Program-made: the position numbers and the translations under genes
Shown here: positions 1 to 6,046 of the stretch, piece after piece
Layout: each line of letters opens with the position of its first letter
How positions within the stretch are numbered: the first letter of the stretch is position 1
Notes under the pieces: generated by a model
What the model was told of the DNA's origin: nothing
What the model saw: only the letters and a program-made list of their open reading frames with translations
Databases searched by the model: none
DNA from: Bacteroidales bacterium
GTDB taxonomy: Bacteria > Bacteroidota > Bacteroidia > Bacteroidales > UBA932
DNA length: 6,145 bases
Reading direction: 5' to 3'
Assembly: GCA_016285215.1 (NCBI GenBank)
Contig: JAEEQI010000146.1
Coordinates: forward strand, 1-6,145

Positions 1-640
1 CGGCTCCAATGGTAAGGAAGTAGCGGTACTCGGCCGGGGTCTCATAGCTGGGGCCGCTGCAGGCCACGTAGACGCCCTTGCGGACGCTGATTCCCAGCTC
101 GGCTGCCGATTCTTCGGCCAGCTTGATGAGCTTGGGGTCGTAGGGACGGGTCATATCCGGGAAACGGGGACCGTACTCGTCCAGATTGGGGCCGATAAGG
201 GGGTTGGGAAGCAGGTTGATGTGGTCCCGGATAATCATAAGGTCTCCCACGTGGTAGCTCTGGTTGGTGGCACCGGCGGCGTTGGACACAAACAGGTACT
301 TGATGCCCAGCGTGACCATCACGCGGATGGGGAGCACTACCTCGCCCATACCGTAGCCCTCGTAGTAGTGGATGCGGCCCTTCATAGCAATCACGCACTT
401 GCCGCCCAGGTCTCCCACAATGTAGTTGCCCTCGTGGCCAATGGCTGTGGACACGGGGAAGCCCTTTACCTGGTTGTACGGGATAACGATGGGGGCGGTT
501 ATTTCATCGGCCAGCTTGCCCAGGCCGCTGCCCAGGACTATTCCAATCTCGGGCTGGCGCCCTTTGAGCTGTTCTCTGATATATGCGGCTGCAGCGTTAA
601 TCATTTGCGGCTGAGCCAGGGTTTTCATAGGTGTATCCAT
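1..640 (-). CDS. Purine nucleoside phosphorylase, second tandem paralog (3' end outside window)
   Basis: Trimeric-type PNP, which cleaves purine (deoxy)nucleosides with phosphate to free base and (deoxy)ribose-1-phosphate in the cytoplasm. 213 codons are visible; by comparison with its 276-residue neighbour roughly 60-65 C-terminal residues are missing. Visible motifs are the phosphate loop GSGLG (residues 37-41), GRIHYYEGY (88-96, matching the human Arg84/His86/Tyr88 region), NAAG (120-123), [14 protein letters not shown] (139-152), [10 protein letters not shown] (159-168) and [10 protein letters not shown] (196-205, with Glu200 matching purine-binding Glu201 of human PNP). The ATG at 640-638 was chosen because it lies one base after the neighbour's stop and an in-frame TAA sits four codons upstream; ATG at 628-626 is an alternative. 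By-eye comparison with the adjacent paralog gives about 70% identity (130 of 185 positions). The residues that select 6-oxo or 6-amino purines lie beyond the edge, so specificity cannot be read. The family call is secure. Confidence 0.93.
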   Translation of the reverse strand, partial: MDTPMKTLAQPQMINAAAAYIREQLKGRQPEIGIVLGSGLGKLADEITAPIVIPYNQVKGFPVSTAIGHEGNYIVGDLGGKCVIAMKGRIHYYEGYGMGEVVLPIRVMVTLGIKYLFVSNAAGATNQSYHVGDLMIIRDHINLLPNPLIGPNLDEYGPRFPDMTRPYDPKLIKLAEESAAELGISVRKGVYVACSGPSYETPAEYRYFLTIGA

Positions 641-641
641 A

Positions 642-1472
642 TTACATTCTTACTATCATATTGGAAATAAGTTTGGTCATTTTGTCGGCCGCGGCATTGG
701 CGGCTACCACTACGTCGTTTCCGTCGTTTACAAAGTCTTCGGCGTAGTCGTCGTGGGCTTCGTTGGTAATCACGGAGATGCCAAACACCGGCACACCGGC
801 GTGGCGGGCCACAATGACCTCCGGAATGGTGCTCATACCCACGGCGTCACCGCCAATGATACGGAAGAACTTGTACTCGGCCGGGGTCTCATAAGACGGG
901 CCGGTACCGCCCACGTAAATGCCTTCCTTGAGCTCAATGCCCAGCTTCTGGGCTTCTTCCTTGGCCAGGCGGATGAGGGAAGGGTCGTACGGGCGCGTCA
1001 TATCCGGGAAACGCGGTCCCAGCTCATTGATATTGGGGCCAATGAGCGGATTGGGAAGCAGGTTAATGTGGTCCTTGATAATCATCAGGTCTCCCAGATG
1101 CAGGTGGAAACCCACGCCGCCGGCCGCGTTGGACACAATGAGCTTCTGGATGCCCACGGAAATCATCACGCGGATGGGCAGGACCACCAGATTCATACCG
1201 TATCCCTCATAGTAGTGGATGCGGCCCTGCATAGCAATGACGCACTTGCCTCCCAGTTCTCCCACAATGAAGTTGCCCTTGTGACCCACGGCCGTGGACA
1301 CCGGGAAACCCGGAAGGGAAGAGTAGGGGATAATGAGAGGGTCTTTGATGGAATCTGCCAGACGGCCCAGACCGCTGCCCAGGACAATGCCCAGTTCTGG
1401 TTTTCGGCCTTCCAGACGCTCCTTCAGGAGGCTGGCGCTCATCTGTATGCTAATAATGCTGCTAGGATTCAT
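642..1472 (-). CDS. punA: Purine nucleoside phosphorylase (trimeric PunA/human PNP type)
   Basis: 276 residues, a normal length for the trimeric PNP family; cytoplasmic phosphorolysis of inosine/guanosine-type nucleosides. The protein aligns with human PNP nearly without gaps: GSGLG with Ser33, His64 (TAVGHKGN), Arg84/His86/Tyr88 (GRIHYYEGY), NAAGG (115-119), [10 protein letters not shown] with Glu195 (human Glu201), VGMST with Met213 (human Met219), and ITNEA with Asn237 (human Asn243). The Glu/Asn pair is what the family uses to bind 6-oxopurines, so inosine- or guanosine-like substrates are inferred. The residue matching human His257, which contacts the ribose 5'-OH, is Gly251. The ATG at 1472-1470 lies 4 nt after the deaminase stop and fits the family N-terminus. 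The last codon is an ATG before TAA, and the next gene's ATG follows one base later, so coupled translation is likely. No Shine-Dalgarno is visible. MTI phosphorylase activity is a possible alternative or extra role. Confidence 0.95.
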   Translation of the reverse strand: MNPSSIISIQMSASLLKERLEGRKPELGIVLGSGLGRLADSIKDPLIIPYSSLPGFPVSTAVGHKGNFIVGELGGKCVIAMQGRIHYYEGYGMNLVVLPIRVMISVGIQKLIVSNAAGGVGFHLHLGDLMIIKDHINLLPNPLIGPNINELGPRFPDMTRPYDPSLIRLAKEEAQKLGIELKEGIYVGGTGPSYETPAEYKFFRIIGGDAVGMSTIPEVIVARHAGVPVFGISVITNEAHDDYAEDFVNDGNDVVVAANAAADKMTKLISNMIVRM

Positions 1473-1476
1473 AAGT

Positions 1477-2724
1477 TTATAAACGGTTTATGATTTCCCG
1501 GCCCTTGGCCAGGATTTCCTCCTCTCCGGGTACCTGGCGGTCTCTCATCACCCATTTGCCATCAATCATCACGTCTGTAATGGCGTCGGAATGGGCGGTG
1601 TACACCAGATTGGCTTCTACGGAGCCGGGGGAGAGGAAAGAAGAAGAGTTTAGGTCAATGATGGACAGGTCTGCCAAGGCGCCTTCCCGGATGACACCGC
1701 TGTTGATGCCCAGGGCGCGGGCTCCGTGCTCGGTGGCGCAGGCAAACAGCTCCGGCAGCGGCATAGCCTGAGGGTCTTCCCGCCAGGCCTTCTGCAGCAA
1801 GGCCGAATTTTTCATATGCTCCAGGATATCCAGGTTGTTGGAAGAGGCCGAACCGTCCGTGCCCAGGCAAACGTTAACCCCGGCATCCCGGAGTTCGTTG
1901 TAGTGGAAACGGTAGCCCGAGGCCAGCTTGAGGTTGGAGTTGATGCAGTGCACGCAGTTGACCTTGTGCTCACCCAGGATGCGGATGTCGTCCGGGTTGA
2001 GGAACAGGCTGTGGGCGGCTATGACATCGGGTCCCCAGATGCCCAGGGAGTCGAAGTACTGGGTGGGCGTAAGGCCTCCGTGGTTCTTTTTGCAGTCTTC
2101 GTACTCCTTGTTGGTTTCGGCCAGGTGCATATGGATGCGGAGCCCCCGCTCGCGGGCAAAATCGGCCCCCCAGCGGATATTCTCTTCCAGCACCGTGTAC
2201 ACCGAATGGATGGAAACCGCAAAGCGGAAATCACCCTCCCATTCCAGCGTGCGTTTGTACAGGCGCTCGATGGCATCCCGCTGGCGCATCATCATATCCC
2301 GGCTGCCGCCGTCCAGGATCACGAAGGAGATAACCGGGCGTACGCCCATCTCCATAGCCGCCTTGCAGGCGTGCGGGGCAAACCAGTATTGGTCGTTGAA
2401 GGTGGTGGTGCCGCTCTTGATCATCTCCAGGCAGGCTACCTTGGTGCCCCAGTAGATGAAATCGGAGTCTATCTTGGCTTCAATCTTCCAGATGTTGCTG
2501 AGCCAGTCATAGAGGGTGAGGTCTTCGTGAATGCCGCGAAGCATCACCATAGCGGCGTGCGTGTGGGTGTTCACAAAACCCGGAATAACGGCTTTGTTGC
2601 TGCAATCCATCACCTGTGCGCCAGAAGCGGACAGGGTCTGTTCGCTTATTTTTGCGATTTTGTCTCCGTCAATGAGAATGTCGACGGTCTTTCCCTGGTG
2701 GAGGATATTCTGCAACAGGATCAT
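1477..2724 (-). CDS. mtaD: Amidohydrolase of the 5'-methylthioadenosine / S-adenosylhomocysteine deaminase family
   Basis: 415-residue metal-dependent hydrolase of the TrzA/AtzA/MtaD branch, cytoplasmic. Family members deaminate the purine C6 amino group of MTA, SAH or adenosine to the inosine analogue plus ammonia. The metal site is complete: THTH (His54, His56) after the small N-terminal beta domain, HMHLAET (His200, Glu203), AAHS (His238) and [11 protein letters not shown] (Asp290). [12 protein letters not shown] (48-59) and SGTTTFND (104-111) are typical of this branch, and the C-terminal strand domain (about 345-395) is the usual amidohydrolase tail ([22 protein letters not shown]). The start ATG at 2724-2722 gives the expected short leader strand. 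It is the first gene of a close-packed unit with two PNPs, supporting a purine-nucleoside substrate over an s-triazine or guanine one. The exact substrate among MTA, SAH and adenosine cannot be decided from sequence. Upstream DNA holds a terminator and no recognisable promoter. Confidence 0.88.
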   Translation of the reverse strand: MILLQNILHQGKTVDILIDGDKIAKISEQTLSASGAQVMDCSNKAVIPGFVNTHTHAAMVMLRGIHEDLTLYDWLSNIWKIEAKIDSDFIYWGTKVACLEMIKSGTTTFNDQYWFAPHACKAAMEMGVRPVISFVILDGGSRDMMMRQRDAIERLYKRTLEWEGDFRFAVSIHSVYTVLEENIRWGADFARERGLRIHMHLAETNKEYEDCKKNHGGLTPTQYFDSLGIWGPDVIAAHSLFLNPDDIRILGEHKVNCVHCINSNLKLASGYRFHYNELRDAGVNVCLGTDGSASSNNLDILEHMKNSALLQKAWREDPQAMPLPELFACATEHGARALGINSGVIREGALADLSIIDLNSSSFLSPGSVEANLVYTAHSDAITDVMIDGKWVMRDRQVPGEEEILAKGREIINRL

Positions 2725-2740
2725 AGTGTTGTGGTTAGAT

Positions 2741-2769
2741 TTAAAAAAACCGGCGCAAAGTGTGCCGGT
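2741..2769 (-). terminator. Intrinsic terminator after the PUR/DUF3276 gene
   Basis: On the minus strand, ACCGGC (2769-2764) pairs with GCCGGT (2754-2749) across a 9-nt loop, extendable by one pair past a mismatch. It runs straight into seven T residues (2749-2743, the first shared with the stem end). It begins 8 nt after the TAG of the upstream gene and ends about 18 nt before the deaminase ATG. GC-rich stem plus T tract is the classical Rho-independent form. Confidence 0.85.
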
Positions 2770-2776
2770 GAATGTT

Positions 2777-3121
2777 CTAGAACTCGTCTGGGTTGTCTTG
2801 TTCTTCCCGGGGAGTGAACTGGCGGATGGGCTCGTCGTGGAGTAAATCGTGAAGGATGTACTTCACGGCATCCTGAAGCCCTTCCTGGAATTTTTCGAAG
2901 TCTTCCTTGTAAAGGAAAATCTTATGCTTGTCGTAAGTAAAGGAGCCGTCCCTTTCCTGGCGGCGCTTGCTTTCCGTGATGGTCAGGTAATAGTCGTTAT
3001 TGCCTTTGGTGGTTTTTACGTCAAAGAAATAGGTGCGCTTACCGGCACGCACGGGCTTGGAATAAACGTCTTCCGCATTCCGCTCTTGGCCGTGAGGCCT
3101 CTCATAATCTTCACTATACAT
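2777..3121 (-). CDS. PUR family DNA/RNA-binding protein (DUF3276, BpuR-like)
   Basis: 114-residue protein with a single PUR repeat (about residues 19-95). The signature is VYSKPVRAGKRTYFFDVK (19-36), then DYYLTITESKRR (43-54), a basic/aromatic stretch DKHKIFLYKEDFEKF (64-78) and an amphipathic helix up to HDLLHDE. The beta-beta-beta-beta-alpha layout and the GKRTYFFDVK core match bacterial PUR-alpha-like proteins found in Bacteroidota and spirochetes; Borrelia BpuR binds nucleic acid and acts as a regulator. The acidic, probably disordered tail (about 103-114) is outside the fold. ATG at 3121-3119 follows a matching -7 promoter box by about 24 nt. The gene is alone on its transcript: divergent from nusB, and closed by a terminator 8 nt after the stop. 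Targets in this organism are unknown; a global RNA- or DNA-binding role is inferred from the family only. Confidence 0.88.
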   Translation of the reverse strand: MYSEDYERPHGQERNAEDVYSKPVRAGKRTYFFDVKTTKGNNDYYLTITESKRRQERDGSFTYDKHKIFLYKEDFEKFQEGLQDAVKYILHDLLHDEPIRQFTPREEQDNPDEF

Positions 3122-3145
3122 AGCAGTCCGTTATTGATGTGATTA

Positions 3146-3153
3146 CAAATTTA
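3146..3153 (-). promoter_or_regulatory. Bacteroidota-type -7 box for the PUR/DUF3276 gene
   Basis: The minus strand reads TAAATTTG, a perfect TAnnTTTG -7 element. It ends 24 nt before the ATG at 3121, giving a predicted start of transcription near 3140 and a leader of about 20 nt. No good TTTG -33 element is seen at the usual spacing, so the call rests on the -7 box, its position and the AT-rich setting. Confidence 0.65.
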
Positions 3154-3175
3154 GGGAAATAATTGAAAAAAACAC

Positions 3176-3183
3176 TAACTTTG
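3176..3183 (+). promoter_or_regulatory. Bacteroidota-type -7 box for nusB
   Basis: TAACTTTG matches TAnnTTTG exactly and lies 18 nt before the nusB ATG at 3202, implying transcription from about 3190 with a leader of only about 12 nt. A weak -33 candidate (TTTAG, 3150-3154) lies 21 nt upstream. The box lies downstream of an in-frame TTG at 3163, which argues against that TTG as the start. Confidence 0.65.
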
Positions 3184-3201
3184 TCAAAATTTATTCGCTC
3201 T

Positions 3202-4134
3202 ATGTTAAACAGACGCATTCTTCGTGTCAAGGCATTCAAGGTCCTCTACGCCTATGCTGAAAATCAGGACCTGACGCTCAAGGAGGCACTTGCCAGCCTG
3301 GACGCTTCCTGTGAAGCCACACGAGACCTGTATCTCTATATGATGGCGGTCATTCCCGCCCTCACCGCAGAAGCTGCGCGCCGCATCGAGGCCGCCCGCG
3401 GAAAGTTCAACCCTACGGAAGAAGACCTTAACCCCCGTATGCGCTTTGCGCAGAACGCCGTATCGGCCCTCCTTTTGGAAGACCCTGATTTCCAGCGTTT
3501 GACGGAAAAGAAGAAGATCTCCTGGGCCAACAACGACGCCCTGGTCAACAACCTGTACGAAACCCTATGGACCCGCTCCTGGTTCCAGGCCTACCTGGAC
3601 GGAGAGGAAGCCTCCCTGCAGGCCGATATCCGCCTCTGGCAGCAGTTCTTCCAGGAAGAGCTGGAAGACAACGAGGAGCTGCTGGCCATCCTGGAAGACA
3701 GTTCCATCTTCTGGGCCGATGAGCTGCCCTACGTGCTGGGCACCTGCATCCGCTCGCTGGAAGAGATGGGCCGCACGGGCCGATGGAGCTATCCTCCGCT
3801 GTACCAGAGCGACATCCTGGCCGCCCAGGGCAAACCCGCAGAAAGCGACCACGACTTTGTACACAAGCTGGTAACGGCCTCCTACGGCCGCTACGCAGAG
3901 TACAGCGCCCTGGTGGCCGGTTCCGTGTCCAAGTGGGACCAGGACCGCCTGTACACCACGGATACCGTGCTCATAGTAATGGGACTCACAGAGGCCGAAA
4001 CCTTCCCCAACATCCCCGTGAAGGTAAGCATCAACGAGTACGTGGAAATCTCCAAGTACTACTCCACGCCCAAGAGCCGCGGTTTCGTGAACGGTCTGCT
4101 GGACCGCCTGATGAAAGAAAAAGGACTATTGTAA
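3202..4134 (+). CDS. nusB: Transcription antitermination factor NusB (long Bacteroidota form)
   Basis: 310-residue NusB. The family protein binds boxA RNA with NusE/S10 and supports antitermination, chiefly of rRNA operons. Evidence: the basic N-terminus MLNRRILRVKAFKVLYAYAE, as in Bacteroidota NusB, and a C-terminal NusB fold with KWDQDRLYTTDTVLIVMGLTE (244-264), FPNIPVKVSINEYVEISKYY (268-287) and STPKSRGFVNGLLDRL (288-303). The protein is about twice the length of E. coli NusB; the extra middle part (about 50-230) is acidic and helical and is normal for this phylum. The frame opens further upstream to a TTG at 3163, but I chose the ATG at 3202-3204: it fits the family N-terminus, and a -7 promoter box lies between the two. 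It leads a plus-strand unit; yajC starts 15 nt after its stop. No clear Shine-Dalgarno is seen. Confidence 0.93.
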   Translation: MLNRRILRVKAFKVLYAYAENQDLTLKEALASLDASCEATRDLYLYMMAVIPALTAEAARRIEAARGKFNPTEEDLNPRMRFAQNAVSALLLEDPDFQRLTEKKKISWANNDALVNNLYETLWTRSWFQAYLDGEEASLQADIRLWQQFFQEELEDNEELLAILEDSSIFWADELPYVLGTCIRSLEEMGRTGRWSYPPLYQSDILAAQGKPAESDHDFVHKLVTASYGRYAEYSALVAGSVSKWDQDRLYTTDTVLIVMGLTEAETFPNIPVKVSINEYVEISKYYSTPKSRGFVNGLLDRLMKEKGLL

Positions 4135-4149
4135 TTAATTGATAAAGAT

Positions 4150-4467
4150 ATGAATATGCTTATTATGCCCTTCCAGGCCGCCGCTCCCCAAGCTGGCAGC
4201 GCCCTCCCTACCATCCTTATGTTCGGCGCCATCATCCTGGTGATGTGGCTGTTTATGATCCGTCCCCAGCGCAAGCAGCAGAAAGAGCTCAACGAGTTCC
4301 GCAACAGCCTCCGCAAGGGTGACAAGGTGGTTACCGTTGGAGGTATCTACGGAGAAGTTGTAGAAGTAAGCGATAAGACCTGCCTCATCAAAGTGGACGG
4401 AGACGTCAAGCTCCGCGTGGACAAGCAGGGTCTTGTTAAGGATTACTCCGACACCGCCCAGAAGTAA
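4150..4467 (+). CDS. yajC: Preprotein translocase subunit YajC
   Basis: 105-residue inner-membrane protein that associates with SecDF-SecYEG and assists Sec export; it is usually non-essential. One hydrophobic helix spans about residues 20-37 and is followed by the hallmark RPQRKQQKELNEF (38-50), whose positive charges place the C-terminal part in the cytoplasm. The conserved beta-rich motif GDKVVTVGGIYGEV (57-70) and VDGDVKLRVDK (82-92) complete the domain. Length and layout are standard. ATG at 4150 was chosen; ATG at 4156 (residue 3) is nearly equivalent. The leader is A/T-rich, with TAAAG about 4 nt before the ATG as the only weak ribosome-binding candidate. The TAA stop touches the next ATG directly, so yajC and the YbbR-like gene are very likely co-translated. 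Lying 15 nt behind nusB matches a common Bacteroidota order. Confidence 0.94.
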   Translation: MNMLIMPFQAAAPQAGSALPTILMFGAIILVMWLFMIRPQRKQQKELNEFRNSLRKGDKVVTVGGIYGEVVEVSDKTCLIKVDGDVKLRVDKQGLVKDYSDTAQK

Positions 4468-5436
4468 ATGACTCCCAAGGGCCACGTCAGATTCTCGCCC
4501 GGACCCCGGGGCCGGGAATGGATAGTGTTTGTACTGTCCATTCTTCTGGCGTTTCTGGTGTGGTTCCTGGTGAACCTCTCCCAGCAGTATACCGGCGTCA
4601 TCAGCGTGCCGGTGGTGGCACAATGCAACCTGGACGGCTATGGAACCGAGTCCTCCAACACGGTTCTGGTTAGCGCCCGCTGCCGCACCGAGGGCTTCCG
4701 CCTGGTGCGGGAGTTCAGCCGCCGCGACCGCCAGGCCGTCAAGGTCAAGTTCAACAAGTCTGACCTCCGCCGTACCGGCCCGGGAGAGTTCTGCGTTATT
4801 GGCGGCGCCAAGAACTCCTATATTAACCAGTTCTTTGGAGACGACGCCCAGCTGGAAGCCTTCATCACGGATACCCTCCGCTTCCATTTCCCCGTAGAGA
4901 ATCACAAGAAAGTGCCCGTGGAGGTGCCTCTTAACGTAACCTGCCAGTCGCAGTTTATGCAGAGCGGCCCCTTCCGCGTATCGCCGGATTCCATTACGGT
5001 GTACGGAAGTGAAGAGAAGCTGGAAGCGGTGGAGCGGGTTACCACCAACCGCCTCTTCCTCACGGAAGTATCCACTTCCCAGCACGGTCTGCTCAAGCTC
5101 AATCCCATCAAGGACGTCCGCTTTTCGGCCGAGGAAGTGAGCTACGAACTGCCCGTCTCCCGTTACGTGGAACTCTCTTCCACCGTAGCCCTGGAGGTGT
5201 GGAACGTGCCCGCCGGGGCCTCCCTGCAGGTCTATCCTCCCACCGCCCAGATCTACCTCCGCTGCGCTTTTCCCATCACCAAGGACCCGCTCACCACGCT
5301 CCGTCTGTACATTGACTGGAGAGATTTCAGCTCCTCCCTTACCGGACGCTGCGTTCCGCGCATTATGCGCCTGCCCGCCGGCGTGCTGGACTACCGCGTA
5401 GAGCCGGAGGTCTTTGACTGCATCGAGGTTCACTGA
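4468..5436 (+). CDS. YbbR/CdaR-like membrane-anchored protein
   Basis: 322 residues. A short basic N-terminus is followed by one transmembrane helix (about 18-37, EWIVFVLSILLAFLVWFLV), predicting a large periplasmic part. That part contains YbbR-like beta repeats: about 41-140; about 148-236 (VPVEVPLNVTCQSQF, FRVSPDSITVYGSEEKLEAV, then the VTTNRLFL strand); and a weaker third about 238-320. In Firmicutes the related CdaR regulates the c-di-AMP cyclase CdaA. No cyclase gene is visible here, and the Bacteroidota homologues next to yajC and coaE have no established role, so I assign none. ATG at 4468 abuts the yajC TAA, and the TGA stop shares one base with the coaE start (TGATG), showing tight operon packing. 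The call to family is good; function is open. Confidence 0.82.
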   Translation: MTPKGHVRFSPGPRGREWIVFVLSILLAFLVWFLVNLSQQYTGVISVPVVAQCNLDGYGTESSNTVLVSARCRTEGFRLVREFSRRDRQAVKVKFNKSDLRRTGPGEFCVIGGAKNSYINQFFGDDAQLEAFITDTLRFHFPVENHKKVPVEVPLNVTCQSQFMQSGPFRVSPDSITVYGSEEKLEAVERVTTNRLFLTEVSTSQHGLLKLNPIKDVRFSAEEVSYELPVSRYVELSSTVALEVWNVPAGASLQVYPPTAQIYLRCAFPITKDPLTTLRLYIDWRDFSSSLTGRCVPRIMRLPAGVLDYRVEPEVFDCIEVH

Positions 5437-6038
5437 TGCGCTCCATCCTAGTCACAGGAGGTATCGGAAGCGGCAAATCGGCCGTCTGCAACCTGCTCAA
5501 GGAGCGGGGTATTCCCGTCTATGAATGCGACGCCCGTACCAAAGGGCTCTACGAAAGCGTTCCCACCCTGGTTCCCCAGTTGGAAGAGGCCCTCGGGTCC
5601 CCTTTGAGGCGGGCCGATGGCACCCTGGACAAGGAGCGTCTGGCGTCCCTCATCTTCACGGACAGCAACGCCCGGGAGACCCTCGAAGGCATCGTCTATC
5701 CGCTGGCGCTGGAAGATTACCGGAACTGGCTTTCCCGGCAGGAGGCGCCGTTTGTGATCATCGAATCGGCCCTGATGCTTTCCAAACCCCTGTTTGACGG
5801 AATCTATGACGCCGCGGTGCTGGTGGACGCCCCTGTGGAAGTGCGCCTGGAGCGGGTGCTGCACAGGTCCAACACTTCCCGGGAAGATATTCTCCATCGG
5901 ATGGAGGCCCAGTCCTTCCCCCTGGAGAAAGTGGATGTGGTCCTTCCCAACGAGGGCACCAAAGAGGAACTGAAGGCCGCCGTGGAGCATCTCTTTTTCG
6001 ATGAAAATTCGTATCTTTGTAAGATTTTAGACGATTAA
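5436..6038 (+). CDS. coaE: Dephospho-CoA kinase
   Basis: 200 residues, the usual size. It catalyses ATP-dependent phosphorylation of the 3'-OH of dephospho-CoA, the last step of coenzyme A synthesis, in the cytoplasm. The Walker A loop GGIGSGKSAV (8-17) sits after the first beta strand. YECDARTKGLY (29-39) carries the conserved Asp32, PFVIIESALMLSKPLFD (105-121) is the substrate-domain strand and loop, and AAVLVDAPVEVRLERVLHR (126-144) with SREDILHRMEAQ (148-159) forms the lid region with conserved Arg residues. VDVVLPNEGTKEEL (166-179) is the usual C-terminal aDxvixNxG element. All catalytic landmarks appear intact. ATG at 5436 overlaps the previous stop by one base. The last 30 bases contain a candidate promoter for the next gene. 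Confidence 0.95.
   Translation: MRSILVTGGIGSGKSAVCNLLKERGIPVYECDARTKGLYESVPTLVPQLEEALGSPLRRADGTLDKERLASLIFTDSNARETLEGIVYPLALEDYRNWLSRQEAPFVIIESALMLSKPLFDGIYDAAVLVDAPVEVRLERVLHRSNTSREDILHRMEAQSFPLEKVDVVLPNEGTKEELKAAVEHLFFDENSYLCKILDD
6012..6019 (+). promoter_or_regulatory. Candidate -7 box inside the coaE 3' end
   Basis: TATCTTTG matches TAnnTTTG exactly, inside the last codons of coaE in a locally AT-rich patch. It ends 27 nt before the ATG at 6047, which predicts transcription from about 6026 and a leader of about 20 nt. No convincing -33 element is seen at the usual distance. The spacing is close to that of the other two promoters in this window. Confidence 0.5.
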
Positions 6039-6046
6039 GTAAGAAT

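Noticed and set aside
1475..1490. Palindrome GTTTATAAAC and the neighbouring TAAACGGTTTA at the deaminase-PNP junction
   Set aside because: AT-rich and weak as a hairpin, no T tract, and it overlaps the deaminase stop within a 4-nt gap; not a credible terminator or operator.
753..1493. 246-codon plus-strand open frame opposite the first PNP, and a similar frame at 221-670 opposite the second
   Set aside because: The two frames resemble each other only because the underlying PNP genes are paralogs; the composition is that of a shadow frame.
2647..2654. TATTTTTG, a perfect TAnnTTTG match on the plus strand
   Set aside because: It lies inside the deaminase gene in antisense with no gene downstream on that strand and no -33 element; a chance match to a short motif.
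2774..2783. 10-bp perfect palindrome GTTCTAGAAC over the PUR gene stop codon
   Set aside because: Short, single copy, no spacing to a promoter that suggests an operator; likely chance.
1726..2817. 363-codon open frame on the plus strand opposite the deaminase gene
   Set aside because: Antisense to a gene with a complete metal site; no family motif, promoter or ribosome-binding site; it would also run through the PUR terminator.
3163..3201. N-terminal extension of NusB from a TTG codon
   Set aside because: The -7 promoter box falls inside it and the family N-terminus begins at the ATG at 3202.
4135..5433. 432-codon open frame on the minus strand opposite yajC and the YbbR-like gene
   Set aside because: It is antisense to two well-supported genes, shows no recognisable domain, and such long frames are common opposite GC-rich genes with biased third positions.
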